Assembly: GCF_036850765.1 (NCBI RefSeq)
Contig: NC_089495.1
Coordinates: 67,494,410 to 67,558,409, forward strand
From: Saccopteryx bilineata
Lineage: Eukaryota; Chordata; Mammalia; Chiroptera; Emballonuridae
Length of the DNA: 64,000 nucleotides
Direction: 5' to 3'
In this document: piece by piece, positions 1 through 10,970 of the stretch
How positions within the stretch are numbered: position 1 is the first letter of the stretch
Layout of the letters: every line of letters starts with the position of its first letter
Program-made: the position numbers and the translations under genes
The notes under the pieces: model-generated
The model's database searches: none
What the model saw: the letters and a program-made list of their open reading frames with translations, nothing else
What the model was told of the DNA's origin: nothing

Positions 1-59
1 GCTAAAGGAAATATCACTGTGAGTATAATCAAATTTGACTAAGATCACTGGGTCCACAA

Positions 60-151
60 TCTTCCTACAAGGTTATTCACTCTTTTGCAGACTTGCATGA
101 AATTTTTGGTGCACTGGCACCAGTCTGTGAACCAATGGTTAAAAAACATCG
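60..151 (-). mobile_element. hAT MITE fragment, same family as the copy at 50809
   Basis: The segment from CTCTTTTGCAGACTTGCA to the run of A's ending in CATCG aligns by eye with the reverse complement of the first ~72 bases of the element at 50809-50972, including the GAACCAATGGTT-like arm and an A-rich terminus close to CACTG. The other half cannot be followed convincingly into bases 1-60. It is probably a decayed copy of a short non-autonomous hAT element, and no TSD is visible. Confidence 0.5.
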
Positions 152-189
152 GTTTAGAGTAAGTATATTTGTTATTTAATGCTGCCCAA

Positions 190-360
190 AAAATCTCCAA
201 ATTTAGCAGTTTAAAAGAACAAAGATGTATTACTTCAGTTTCTGTGGGTCAGGAATTGAAGAGCTGTTTACCTAAGTAATTCCAGTAGAGTGTCTCATGA
301 GGTTGAAGTTTCATTTTTGGTTGGAGATTATCACGTCTGACATCATGACTGGATAGATTA
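190..360 (+). repeat. Ancient mammalian LTR-like repeat fragment
   Basis: The stretch around 235-320 (TTTCTGTGGGTCAGGAATT, then CTCATGAGGTTG) has the wording of a common old mammalian interspersed repeat, probably of the ERVL/MaLR class. A related copy may lie at 32340-32710. Family assignment is from memory of motif wording and is tentative. Confidence 0.35.
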
Positions 361-929
361 TGGATAGGGCTTAAATATTTTTGCTTAGAATAAAGAAAAC
401 ACTTGAACATCTAGAGGAAAGAGGTTGAATCAAATGCCTACATTGTATTATAGAATTACGTTAATTCTTATAAAGAGTATGAATAAGAAAGTTCTTTAGT
501 TCTCTAACTAAATATTATCTTTTGCAGTTACTAGTTTTGAATTGTCATCTCTGCTTTTAAAACTATTAAATTATATTAATATATATAGAAATTATTTTAT
601 TTTATAACTTATTAAAAAGAATACACAATAAGTAGTCAAAAATGTTTCAGTGGATTGTTTCAAAAGAATTCTGAACAAATGATGCAAAATACGAGATGAA
701 ATATTTTAATTGGTACATGTCATTATTTTTAAGCTATAAAAATAACAACTATAACTCTACTGAACATGCTTAGCTTAATGTCTCACACAGTTTTATATTT
801 TCATAATTATTTTAGGTGCAAATTCTTTGTTTAAATTCTTAATAATTATATTCTCTTTTTCAAAACTCTAGTAAATAAATAAAAATGTGTATTACCTTAG
901 ATTTTATTAGACAGATGCCAATTTCAGCA
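361..929. other. AT-rich unique sequence, nothing recognised
   Basis: No reading frame, repeat boundary or RNA-like structure stands out. The sequence is very AT-rich, with short TATA and poly-A/T runs only. Confidence 0.5.
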
Positions 930-1370
930 AGCCTTGGACCATTTATTAATATGTTCCCAACTCAGAGCTTGATAAGCCAAATGTTGCATGCAGCTTGGCC
1001 TCTCCCATGCACTCGCAGGCTCAGTGATACAGTCACAAACATTGAATAGTGTAATACCTTCAGATGGGTAGCCCAAGGCTAGTTACACACAGCGTCATTC
1101 ATAGACCTCTTGGGAACCCCACAAAAGTGAACACAGAAACAACACAGCCGGTAGCGGGCTTCAGAATATTCCAGCTAGCCACAATAAGTGGCATGCCTAA
1201 AGGGGAAATGCAGCAAGCCCCAGATGCTGCCCCTTGGGGGGCAGCTCCTGCACAGTGACTCGTACATGGACATGGAAGTCTGTCTTTAAAGTCACCCAGT
1301 CTGAGAGTCAGTTCCAACCACAAATGGTCCAATGACATTGAAGATTCACCTATAACATTTGTGTCTAGAT
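930..1370. other. Unclassified GC-richer island
   Basis: This block is clearly richer in G and C than its flanks and contains several balanced, non-simple stretches (for example around 985-1100 and 1200-1330). Both strands carry only short open frames (64 codons plus, 79 codons minus) with no recognisable domain. It has no visible TSD, poly-A tail or terminal repeat. It could be an old LTR piece, a pseudogene remnant or a conserved noncoding element, and I cannot assign it. Confidence 0.3.
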
Positions 1371-1985
1371 GGTCTGTGTTTAAAGCTGTTAAGGTGGTTT
1401 TTCAGACACAAGGATCATATAATATGGGAATGTGGAGATAGTGAGGGGAAAGAAAGCATTTAAAAGAATAAATCAACTGTGTAAAGTAACAATATAATAG
1501 AATTAAAATGTAGGTGAAAGGAGCATAAGTGAGGAAGGATGAATAAAATTAATATAGTTTAATTTCTTTCATTTGTATAAAAATATAAAAGTATCAGGTA
1601 ATGTTAAACTTTGATAAGTCAGAATGTATCCTGTTATCTGTAGACTAACAACAAAAATAGCAAAAGATAAAAGAATACTTAATAATATGTGATCCACAAT
1701 AAAAGAAAAGAAAGCTAAAGGGAGACAATTAACCCTATTAATAGTCTATCCTAATTTAACTCAAGCATTGAGTTCTGAATTTATTTAATCATTTTAAATT
1801 TGTGGGAACTTCAGGTCACAAGGTTTTGCATGTAGTCATAGCTTATTTTTGTCATAATAAGTTTTGAAATATCACTGTTTTGTTAAAAATAATTTTGTTC
1901 TTGATTTTAAGTACATATAATATTACATTACTATATAATTATAAAGCTACAGAAAACATTTTAAAGCTAGATATTAATATTTCCT
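1371..1985. other. AT-rich unique sequence, nothing recognised
   Basis: No gene, no repeat ends and no long reading frame are visible. The sequence leads into the 3' end of a minus-strand L1. Confidence 0.5.
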
Positions 1986-2339
1986 TTTTTATTAATTTTT
2001 AATTTATTGTGTTTACATTGATTCAAGTCTCCCACTAAATATAACTCCCTCACCCCCCACCCCTGTGTCTCTTTTTATACCCCCTTTTCCCCCCTTCCCT
2101 TAGCTTCCTCCCCCCTTACCTCAAAGATTTGCTGTTCTTTTATCTATACCCCTGTTATGTATAGTTTCACTAATCCCTTTTCCTCCTCTGATCCCATCCC
2201 CTCATTCCCCTTCCCTCTGACTGCCGTCCCTCTGCTCCCTGTGACCCCATCTCTGCATCTGTTCCATTGCTCAGTTCACTTTGTTCACTGGATTCCACAT
2301 ACATGTGAGGTCATATGATATTTGTCTTTCTCTACCTGG

Positions 2340-4435
2340 CTTATTTCACTTAGCATAATAATCTCGAGGTTCATCCATGCTGTCACAAAAGGTAAGATGT
2401 CCTTTTTCACAGCCATGTAGTATTTCATTGTGTATATGTACCACCACTTTTTAATCCACTCTTACACTGGTGGACACTTGGGCTGTTTCCAGATCTTGAC
2501 TATTGTAAACAATGCTGCAATAAACATGGGGATGCATATCTTCTTTTGAATCAGTGATTTGGTATTATTAGGATATATTTCTAAAAGTGGCATAGCTGGG
2601 TCAAAAGGCAGTTTCATTTTTAATTTTGAGGAAACCCCATAATGTTCTCCACAGTGGCTGTTCCAGTCTGCATTCTCACCAGCAGTGCAGGAGGGTTCCC
2701 TTTTCTCCACACACTTGCCAGGGCTTACTGTGTGTTGTTTTGTTAATGAGCGCCATTCTGACAGGTGTAAAGTGGTATCTCATTGTGGTTTTAATTTGCA
2801 TTTCTCTAATGATTAGTGATGATGAACATTTTTTCATATGCCCATTGGCCATCTGTATGTCCTCTTTGGAGAGGTGTCTACTCAGTTCTTTTGCCCATCT
2901 TTTACTTGGATGGTGTCTTTTGCTGTGTAAAAGCTTTTTAGTTTGATATAGTCCGATTTGTTTATCCTGTCCTTTATTTCACTTGCCCATGGAAATAAAT
3001 CAGCAAAAATATTGCTGCAAGAGATATTAGAGAGTTTACTGCCTGTTTTCTTCCAAGATGTTTATGGTTTCACAACTTACATTTAAGTCTTTTATCCATT
3101 TTGAGTTTATTTTTGTGAATGGTGTAAGTTGGTGGTCTAGTTTCATTTTTTTACATGGACCTTTCAAATTTTTCCAACACCATTTATTAGAGATTGTCTT
3201 TATTCCATTGTATGCTCTTACCTCCTTTGTCAAATATCAATTGACCATAAAGGTGTGGGTTTATTTCTGGGTTCTCTGTTCTGTTCCATTGATCTGTATG
3301 CCTGTTCTTATGCCAGTACGAAGCTGTTTTGATTATAATGGGTCAGGAAGTGTAATATCTCCCACTTTATGCTTCTTTTTCAAGATTGCTGAGGGTATTT
3401 GTGTTCTTTTTGGTTCCATATAAATTTTTGGAATGTTTGTTCTATATCTCTGAAGTATGACATTGGTATTGCATTAAATTTATAGATTACTTTGGGTAAT
3501 ATACACATTTTAATTGTGTTTAATTTTGCCTATCCATGAACACAGTAAATGCTTCCACTTGTTTGTATATTCTTTAATTTCTTTTGTCAATGTTTTATAA
3601 TTTTCTGAGTACAAGTCTTTTACTTCCTTGGTTAAATTTACTCCTACGTACTTTTTTTGTTGTTGCAATAATGAAGGCAATTGTTTCCTTAATTTCTCTT
3701 TCAGAGAGCTTATTGTTGGTATAGAAAAATGCTACTGACTTCTGAATATTAATTTTATATCCTGCCACCTTGCTGAATTCATTTATCAGGTCTAGTAGTT
3801 TTTTGACTGAGAGTTTTGGATTTTTTATGTACAGCAGTGGTAGTCAACCTGGTCCCTACCGCCCACTAGTGGGTGTTCCAGCTTTCCAGCTTTCATGGTG
3901 GGCAGTAGCAGAGCAACCAAAGTATAAATAAAAAGATAGATTTAACTATAGTAAGTTGTTTTGTAAAGATTTATTCTGCCAAACTTAGTGAAAATCCTAC
4001 ATAAAGTACTTGGTAAGTAATTATTATTATATGCTTTAACTGGCTGTAACTCTGCTTTATAAATTTTATAAAGTAAAGTTACATCCCTACTTTATAAATC
4101 ACCATTACTGTGGAACCGGTGGGCAGTAGGTATAAAAAGGTTGACTACCCCTGATGTACAGTATCATGTCATCATAATGATAGTTTTACTTCTTCTTTTC
4201 CAATTTGGCTGCCTTTTATTTCTTCTTGTTGTCTGATTGCTGTGGCTAGGACTTCCAGAACTATGTGGAATAGGAGTGCTGAAAGGGGCACCCCTGCCTT
4301 GTTTCTGATCTCAAGGGTATTGCTTTTAATTTTTGCCCATTGAGTATGATGTTGGCAGTGGGTTTGTCATAGATGGCCTTTATTATGTTGAGGTATCTTC
4401 CCTGTATTCCCACTTTGCTCAGAATTTGATCATTA
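2340..4435 (-). pseudogene. L1 ORF2 C-terminal pseudogene (reverse transcriptase to Cys-rich end)
   Basis: Homologous in order to the intact ORF2 fragment at 15354-17912, but broken into short frames by stops and indels and split by the hAT element at 3835-4153. Family knowledge: ORF2p supplies endonuclease and reverse transcriptase for L1 movement. Only the region from the RT domain to the C-terminus is left here. The 3' limit is approximate. Confidence 0.85.
3835..4153. mobile_element. Non-autonomous hAT transposon (MITE), 319 bp, perfect 8-bp TSD
   Basis: The left end begins CAGTGGTAGTCAACC and the right end is its inverted partner (reverse complement CAGGGGTAGTCAACC), with similarity continuing inward through CCTAC-GCCCAC. 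It is flanked on both sides by the identical octamer ATGTACAG (3827-3834 and 4154-4161), the 8-bp duplication typical of hAT superfamily transposases. The interior is AT-rich and has no coding capacity, so it must have been moved in trans. It sits inside the L1 at 1986-4435. Confidence 0.93.
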
Positions 4436-4679
4436 ATAATTCATATTAAGTATGTATATATAATAAAGTAAAAAATATCCCATTTTTATATTAAGTTTGA
4501 TCCTAAGTGGGCATTTATATGTGAAGCAAATGTACATATTTATTAAAATATTCTTTTTTCTTAGTCCCAATTTGTTAAAAAAATTTAAAATATCTCTTAT
4601 CAATTATAATAATACATGCAAATTCTTAGCCTTATTAATACATGTATCTTATTGAAAATCTAGTTGGATGGCATAGTTC

Positions 4680-4855
4680 CTATAATATATTAGCTTTGAT
4701 AACAGGAAATTTAAATAACTTCTTTAAACTTTCATAAAATGAGGATAAAAATAGTGCTTAATTCATAGAACATTAAGAATTTACCAGACCATATAGATAC
4801 CCAGCACTATGTCTATCACAGAATAAATACTAAATATTTATTAATTTATTGGGTT
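4680..4855 (+). repeat. MIR-like ancient SINE
   Basis: The order of motifs (AAATAACTTCTTTAAACTTTC, then AAATGAGGATAAAAATAGTG, then AATAAATACTAAATATTTATT) is that of a diverged MIR core and tail. Highly decayed, with boundaries approximate. Confidence 0.5.
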
Positions 4856-5947
4856 TTTAAAATCTTATAAAACCAATTTCTTCTCCTGTCAGGCAGACAA
4901 TAGTTATTAATTTACTGCCTCAATTTGTTTTTTTTTTAAAGTATATTAATTCCTACTGACAATTTTTTTTTAACTTTAACAGTAATGAGAGAATTCATTA
5001 CTGCTTATATGGCTCTATCCCATTTACTAATAATTTGAGAGAATGTGCCAAGAGATAAGAAAATTATAATGGGATTAAAATGTGAATTTTTTTGAGCAGT
5101 CACTGAAGAATGTTATCTAATTTTCTGGAAAATTTTTTCTCATTAAGGTAAAAAGAAATATTAGAATTGATAGTCTTTTTTTTAATATGGTTTACAGTTC
5201 CATTATCTCACTCAAGATCTTCTATCTACTTGAATATTAAAATTGGATACGGTCCTACCAAAGCCTCAAACTAATTTACATAAAAATAAGTGGCAAAACC
5301 ATAATTACAGATGTAGGGCTTTGTTTCCAGTCTGATATGCTCACTGCTTGACACTGTGTTTTTGTTATTAGACAACATGTAACTGAGAACTATTTTCTTG
5401 ATATTATTGTTTTAAGACAATATATGCTCTTCATGACACATTTTGGGTTTTTGTTTACTTGGTTGCTTTTATTTTTTTTAGTTTTTGGTGCATTTGTGTT
5501 TTCAGGAGTACTCATATTTTAAAGTATTATATTCAACAGCAGTTTCACTTTGGAAATACAAAGGGTTGGAGAATGACAGCAAGTAAAATATTGTATGTTG
5601 ATCTTGGACATAAATCCTTTATTTTAAAGCTCTTTGTTTTTTATTTGAATATGTATTTAATATAACATATCATAAAGAATATAAATAAGCTATTAAAGTT
5701 GTATTAAAATAATATATATGTAGCTATACGGAGATGTCATTTTGCCAAGACTCTAGTAACATCCTTGGTTTTCATATTCTAATCATTAATTTAATGTTAG
5801 TCTAACTACAGCTGTATATTTAGTCTGTAGATGACAATCATTTCTGTGCAAAGATTTCTATAATAGGAAAATTAGAAACTTTTGTGGGCTTATTTAGATG
5901 ACATATGTAAAAGTAATTTAGACACTAAATTTAGAAAATATTCATTT
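4856..5947. other. AT-rich unique sequence, nothing recognised
   Basis: Only short A/T homopolymers and one 68-codon frame without recognisable features (5459-5665) are present. No repeat ends seen. Confidence 0.5.
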
Positions 5948-6125
5948 AATTTTTTTATGGATTGATTTTAGAGAGAGAGGAAGATAGAGAGAGAAACATC
6001 ACTTTGTTTTTCCACCTATTTATGTATTAATTGATTGATTTTTGTTTTTCCCTGACAGGGGATTGCACCCACAACCTTGGTATACCAAAACTAAACTACA
6101 GCACCTGAGCTATCTGACCTGGGTC
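5948..6125 (-). mobile_element. VES-like bat SINE, minus strand
   Basis: On the minus strand it starts with a tRNA-like head (reverse complement of GAGCTATCTGACCTGGGTCAG at the right end), passes a decayed B-box region (GGGATTGCACCC on the plus strand) and ends in the purine-rich GAGAGAGAGGAAGATAGAGAG block and an A/T tail. This layout matches short VES-type tRNA-derived SINEs of bats. It is diverged and about 178 bp long. Confidence 0.8.
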
Positions 6126-6574
6126 AGAATACTCATATTTAATTGCTGAGACTCAAAAGTAAAGTATCAGGTTTTTATGAAGCTATTTTTATAAAGTAAT
6201 TGTTAAAGAAACTATGAATACACTACACATATTGATGAAAGAATTACAATGAATATGAATATAAATTTTGGTTTACCATGTGCTTTTTACATATCAAAGC
6301 ACAACACTAGCAAATCTTTGCAACAAAGTCACTTATATTTACTATTAATAATCTACTTATTTTGCATTTATTTTATCGTTAGTACACTCAATTTTGCATT
6401 TCCAGTAATATTCAAAATATTAAGTATTGGATACATGTATATACAAAATTATTATAAGGGCCACCAAGGCTTTTATTGCAACTACTCTAACAAAATTGTT
6501 CTCACTCACAGCTTTCTGGCTCCTAAATCAAATAAGTAGTTAAAAACTTACATAGTTACAACATCTCCTCCTTA
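6126..6574. other. AT-rich unique sequence, nothing recognised
   Basis: A 96-codon frame (6249-6539) has low-complexity hydrophobic composition typical of translated AT-rich DNA and is not supported as a gene. Confidence 0.5.
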
Positions 6575-6974
6575 TCCTTGTGATCCTGAGACAACATCCC
6601 ACCCAACTTGTAGGCCCCACCAAGTCATTTCTAGTTGTTTTTCCAGACAAAAATTCTGTCTTGACTCATGCTTCAGACTGTCCTAAATTCTCCCAAACAA
6701 GTATAACCTGGCCTCTGTATATTCCACACCTCTTGCTAAGTGGTGCTGACACTAGTGGCAGCCAGCCTCAGTTTTCACAGCTTGGCCTCTCCTGGACACC
6801 TCTAAGCCCAGCACAAGTAACAGCTATCTAAAGATTGTTCCATAGCTCATTCCAGGTGGTCCTTGGTAAAACACAGGTACTAGCTGACCTTTATCTGACC
6901 TTTATTTGCACTTCCAAAGATGCGTCAGAGCCAGTGCACCCAGTGAACAGCTATTGACCATGGCTGATTACAGC
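6575..6974. other. Unclassified GC-richer block upstream of LTR piece
   Basis: This block has higher GC than its surroundings and directly abuts the plus-strand LTR fragment at 6975. It may be the U3 part of the same LTR, diverged beyond recognition, or an unrelated old repeat. A tandem TGACCTTTATC/TGACCTTTATT pair lies at about 6888-6910. No coding support. Confidence 0.3.
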
Positions 6975-7341
6975 CCAACCATCTCCATAGGTGGAGAGAA
7001 AGAAGCCAAGATGGAGAGGAAGGAGAGAGAAGCCAGTTTTGCAGAGTAAGAAACCATGTTGCCAGATGGGGAACCAGAGGTGACTGAGCTGGTGGGGAGG
7101 GGGGTGGGGGCTTTGATTCTAGGAAAAACCAGAAAAGATTCTCCTGGTTGTGAAACCGGAGAATGTGTGAGTTGGTTTTGGTGCCCTCAGTGTGTTTTTA
7201 CTTGCCTGCCAGTTGTGAGGCTAGAATAAAGGAATGGCCCACCAGTTTTTGGCTCTGCTGTGTCTCTACTGTCTGTCCAAATCTAATGGGAACCTGCATG
7301 TGAATGGCCATGATGGCGGTGGCCCCTGGCCTTACAGCATC
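6975..7341 (+). mobile_element. ERV LTR fragment (R/U5 part), plus strand
   Basis: This region aligns with the reverse complement of the LTRs at 8879-9575 and 61177-61873: AAGCCAAGATGG, then GTGTGTTTTTACTTGCC, then AATAAAGGAATGGCCCACCAG, then CTGTCCAAATC. The AATAAA near 7226 sits where the related copies have ATTAAA, which fits a polyadenylation signal and fixes the transcription direction. It is more diverged than the other two copies and lacks recognisable ends. Confidence 0.75.
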
Positions 7342-8878
7342 TATTTTACTTAGGGGTATTGAACAAAGTTGCATCAATTCTACACCAAAATTGGGCTGAA
7401 ATGACATCATTAATAGTATATATATTAAATACACCAAACATACATTCTACTTTTTCTCTTTACTTTGCTTTTTTAGTTGTAACTCTAAATAAAACTAGAA
7501 AAAATATTGTATTTTAAAATAATATTTGCAAAATGTACATTTTTTTATGTTGCTATGATGTATATTGAACACTTAATACTAAAACTGGTAAAATGTGTAT
7601 TTGAAATTCCAATAGTTTAGAATTTATTTGCAAAACACCTTTGTTTGTCGGTATGCGTAACATTTTTTAAAATCTATCTTTAATAAACAGCATTTTATAT
7701 ATCATGGATTAAATAAGGATAAAAATGATAACCTTGTAAAAGTCTGAGCCTTCCAAACTGAGTGATCTGGGTATTGAATGGGCCATGATTCTAATTAACT
7801 TGCTACTTTTAAAAGGTTATGCTTTGAAATTCTTGAATAGATTTTTGATTTCTTACATGAATTAGTCAAAAGATGTAAGCAAATTTGAGGCAATAAAATT
7901 CAATTTGGAATTATCATAGAATAATTCTAAATTATTAAAATTATATACAAGGATTTCAGAGAATCAGGAAGATCTCAAACAAGAAATGTGAATTTGAGAA
8001 AAAATACAAATAAATTTGTTTTGAACATTGAAAATAAGCTGGAGAGTTATTATAAGTAGTCAGATACAGTTCTCTTACAGAATCTGGGATGATGGTAAGA
8101 TCAAAACAGACCCAAATTCACATACAACAAGGAAGTACAGTTTGCAGAAAATGTATTAATTTAATAAGTAAACTGCTCTGCTCCCATATATTTTTAAGCT
8201 AATTCTGAAATTATTCAAATGGAATAGCAAATGAGGAAATGCTCACCATCAGGCTGTTTGCACCTCAGTTTGAAAGCAGGTAACAGGCTACAGAGGTGAT
8301 TAACAAAAACAAAGCAGAAACATCAGCCAGTTAAATTAACGGAAGAGGCATAGTGTCAAGACAAACTCAGCCACACCAGGAAAAGAAGAAAACCAGTTAC
8401 TCAAACGTGCATAAAATCCAAATCAGGATACTAAGAAGAGTGCATGGCGATGAATAACATAGGGTGATGAGTTAAACTTATTTAAATTCTTCCAAAGTCA
8501 GTGTAAACATGTATTCTTAAATACAAAAATGAAATTAACCAGATTGGACTCTGAGTTACAATTGTATGAGAAAGTATAATGTAGAAATTGGACAATATTT
8601 AAAATGTGAAAATAATCTTGCATTTATTTCACATTCCTTTACCTGGACCTGCTGCTTTAATGGTTTTCTAACTACAATATTATACATACTGTGATGACTC
8701 CTTTGTGGCAGAATTAGGAAATAAATATCTAAAATTACAGTCATTATATTGTACTTGTGCTCTTTATTGGCAAATAGAGTAATATATGTGATGAAGTGAT
8801 ACTGATATAGAATATTTAAAATTTTCATTTTATCTTTTTTTATATTCTTAATTCTACATATTCAGACACAATAGGCAC
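7342..8878. other. AT-rich unique sequence, nothing recognised
   Basis: No gene or clear repeat end is visible between the two LTR pieces. Frames are short and low-complexity. Confidence 0.5.
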
Positions 8879-8991
8879 TATATGGCCGGTATACAAGGCC
8901 ACCATCACAGCCGCCTGGCCCATACAGGTTTGCATTGGATTTGGACAGTTGGTAAAGAAACAATGGAGCCAAAAACTGGTGGGCCATCATC

Positions 8992-8997
8992 TTTAAT
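8992..8997 (-). promoter_or_regulatory. LTR polyadenylation signal ATTAAA (minus)
   Basis: TTTAAT on the plus strand reads ATTAAA on the minus strand. It is conserved at the same place in the 61-kb copy (61284-61289), and AATAAA is found in the 7-kb fragment. It would define the R/U5 side of the LTR. Confidence 0.6.
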
Positions 8998-9300
8998 CCT
9001 AGCTTGCACCCGGAGGGTAAGTAAAACACACACTGGGCTCCAAAACCCACTCATTCAGTGCTCACAAAGCTACTGACTTATCTGAGTTTCCTAGAATCAA
9101 AGGTTTCTAGCTCACCAGACTTATTTACCTCTGTTTCCCATCTCCTTTCTTCTCCCTGCACAAACTCTGCACAAACTGGCTTCTCCCTCAGACTCCACCA
9201 TCTTGGCTGCTTCTCCTGGTCTCCTCCACATGGCCTTTGTCTGCTCTGCTCTCTAATGCTAATTTCAGGAACCGAGAGAACAAGCTCCCGTTCTGCCTCC

Positions 9301-9308
9301 ATTTTATA
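9301..9308 (-). promoter_or_regulatory. LTR TATA box (minus)
   Basis: ATTTTATA on the plus strand reads TATAAAAT on the minus strand, about 300 bp upstream of the polyadenylation signal in transcription order. The same box is kept at 61600-61607 in the sister copy. Confidence 0.55.
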
Positions 9309-9774
9309 GTGTAGAAATCCAAACCTTTAATCCAATATACAAAATAAGGAAGTCTCTAATACAAAGTCACTTATCTGAGGCATGATGGGATTGCACCACC
9401 CCACATCAAAGAGGGTGGGAAAGGCTTAGTCCTAAAACCAAGCGCCAGGCTACAAGCATCTTGCCTGCCCACAGCCCACCCCCAACACACATTAATATCA
9501 CCTGGGCAATGGGCTTCCATGTGGGTAGCGCCGTCTTTAACAAAGTGAGCATAATATATTTTATCTGCCCAATTATTAATAAATAAAATATCAAATAAAC
9601 AATAAGGCAATAAATTAAAAATGAAACAATACTTCATTAAGTTAAGTTACTATCTATAAAGACCAATAATTTAGCCACATTTCCAGTACTCCAAAAAACA
9701 ACGAGGGAAAAAATTACTTTTTAGTGTTTAATTACTTTTATAAATCTTTTTTTTTACTTTTTATACAACCATAT

Positions 9775-9925
9775 TTTTTATAGTCCTCATATCCACTCTG
9801 CAGATAAGTGCTATTAATCCATTTTAGAGTAGAAGAAACTGAGGCTTAGGTAAATTATGAGTCTTGCAAAAATAAAATATAACAGTGATGTAAACATAAC
9901 TCAAACTTAAGTGGATTCACTCATC
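9775..9925 (+). repeat. MIR-like ancient SINE fragment
   Basis: The order GTGCTATTAATCCATTTTAGAGTAGAAGAAACTGAGGCTTAGGTAAATTATGAG follows the MIR core (capacity 'ATTTTACAGATGAGGAAACTGAGGC'-like wording), though decayed. Confidence rests on motif recognition only. Confidence 0.6.
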
Positions 9926-10060
9926 AAACAAATAAGTATTGGGATCTTACCAAACCTACGCTGATTACATTTGAGACTCTGTTGTATTCACCATATTGTT
10001 GTAAGATTTACTATAGTACCAGATAACTTTCTTTCTAAACAAGTGCTGACTGGATGGATA

Positions 10061-10415
10061 TGTCAGGTATTTGTAGGGTATTTTCCCCGCTGAGAAAGAA
10101 GGAGGGGCATAGCCGTGAAATGTGGAATAGCAAAAGCTTTATTTAGTAGAGCACTTCCCAGATGATGTTTTCTGGTCTGCGAGGTGGGGGCCAGAGAAGT
10201 TGCATGGGGGGATCTGTGTGGGGGTAATTTATAGGGTCATTAGGGTGGTTGAGTTAATATGATGCGGCGAAATTTTATTGGCTGACAGACAGTTGTTCTT
10301 TTTCAAAGTGTTCCTGGGAAGTTTCTTTTGGCGTGCATGGATGTGGGCAGTTCCAGCCAAAGTTCCCGGGACTGGTTCCTCACCTAACCTTCCCCCATTG
10401 CCAACCGACCTCACA
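10061..10415 (-). mobile_element. Solo LTR of a gammaretrovirus-like (class I) ERV, minus strand
   Basis: On the minus strand the sequence begins TGTGAGGTCGG (plus end CCTCACA) and finishes at ...CCTGACA (plus start TGTCAGG), giving TG...CA ends and a 355-bp length usual for class I LTRs. It holds in order a CCAAT box (plus 10277-10281), a TATA box (plus 10226-10233) and AATAAA (plus 10138-10143). GC-rich blocks and CpGs remain, so it is not very old. The flanking tetranucleotides (GATA left, GTAT right) do not match, so the exact ends are approximate. No internal retroviral genes are next to it. Confidence 0.8.
10138..10281 (-). promoter_or_regulatory. LTR core signals: CCAAT box, TATA box, AATAAA
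   Basis: Read on the minus strand: CCAAT at 10281-10277, then TATAAATT at 10233-10226, about 45 bases on, then AATAAA at 10143-10138, about 85-90 bases further. This spacing is standard for a retroviral LTR promoter with a short R region. Confidence 0.65.
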
Positions 10416-10422
10416 GTATTTG

Positions 10423-10970
10423 CAGTGGTGCCTTGAGATACGAGTTTAATTTGTTCTGTAACTGAGCTTGTAAGTCAGTAAACTCATATATAAAATTTCT
10501 CCCATTTAAAATAACTGAAATAGATTTAATCCATTCCAGCCATGTGAAACATCCCCAAACCATCCTAAATTATAAAAAAGACATTTTTTAATTAAGAAAC
10601 ACACATGTATACTTTACCAATACATAACAAAATATATGAAATAAAAGAAAAAAAAGTGTTATTTTGTATTGTATTCATACCTTGGAGACAGATGAGTGTG
10701 GCTAACGGAGGTGAATGATGGAGGAGGAGGGAGGGAGGAAGGATGCAGGCACTGTAAACACGTAAACTAAAACTGCACTTTCTTAACACTAAATGTAAAC
10801 TAAAACTTCATTTTCTTTACTTTAAAGAAAAGTAAAATTGCGGCAGCTTCCCAAATCATGATTCATATATCGGAATTTCGCTCTTATCTCAAACAAAATA
10901 CAGACCAAATCACAGCTCGTATCTTAAAAAAGTTCATATGTTGGTCTGCTCATATCTCAAGGTACCACTG
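10423..10970. mobile_element. Non-autonomous Tigger/pogo-like DNA transposon, 548 bp
   Basis: The left end CAGTGGTGCCTTGAGATACGAG and the inverted right end (reverse complement CAGTGGTACCTTGAGATATGAG) form near-perfect terminal inverted repeats, with further matched ATACGAGTTTAATT/TACGAGCTG blocks inside. The right side is followed by TA. The left flank has TG where TA is expected, consistent with one mutation of a TA duplication. The interior is non-coding. It starts only 7 bases after the LTR ending at 10415. Confidence 0.85.

Larger units (their letters stand above)
1986..4435 (-). mobile_element. Decayed 5'-truncated LINE-1, minus strand
   Basis: Read on the minus strand this is the 3' part of an L1: ORF2 C-terminal half followed by a C-rich (on the plus strand) 3' UTR ending near 1990 in an A/T-rich tail. 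Translated pieces match L1 ORF2, such as the C-terminal stretch with [13 protein letters not shown] and [13 protein letters not shown] (2462-2710) and [12 protein letters not shown] with [12 protein letters not shown] (3036-3233). It is 5'-truncated near 4435, and frameshifts and stops show it is dead. A hAT MITE (3835-4153) lies inside it, so this L1 is older than that hAT insertion. No convincing TSD was found. Confidence 0.92.
8879..9575 (-). mobile_element. Solo ERV LTR, minus strand, ~697 bp
   Basis: Nearly the same length and order as the LTR at 61177-61873, with many single-base differences. Read on the minus strand it runs from a GGGCAGATAAAATATATTATG start through a TATAAAAT box (plus 9301-9308) to an ATTAAA signal (plus 8992-8997) and a U5 ending near TGGCCATATA. 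Compared with the other copy, the terminal TG/CA and TSD are lost or mutated. No internal gag, pol or env sequence is adjacent, so this is a solo LTR left by recombination. Confidence 0.85.

Noticed and set aside
2626..3423. 106- and 121-codon plus-strand frames rich in hydrophobic residues
   Set aside because: They are antisense shadows of the minus-strand L1 ORF2. The coding homology is on the minus strand.
8879..9575. Plus-strand reading as a spliced or protein-coding gene (frames of 64-90 codons)
   Set aside because: The segment is repeated at 61 kb with LTR hallmarks on the minus strand, and frames are not conserved between the copies.
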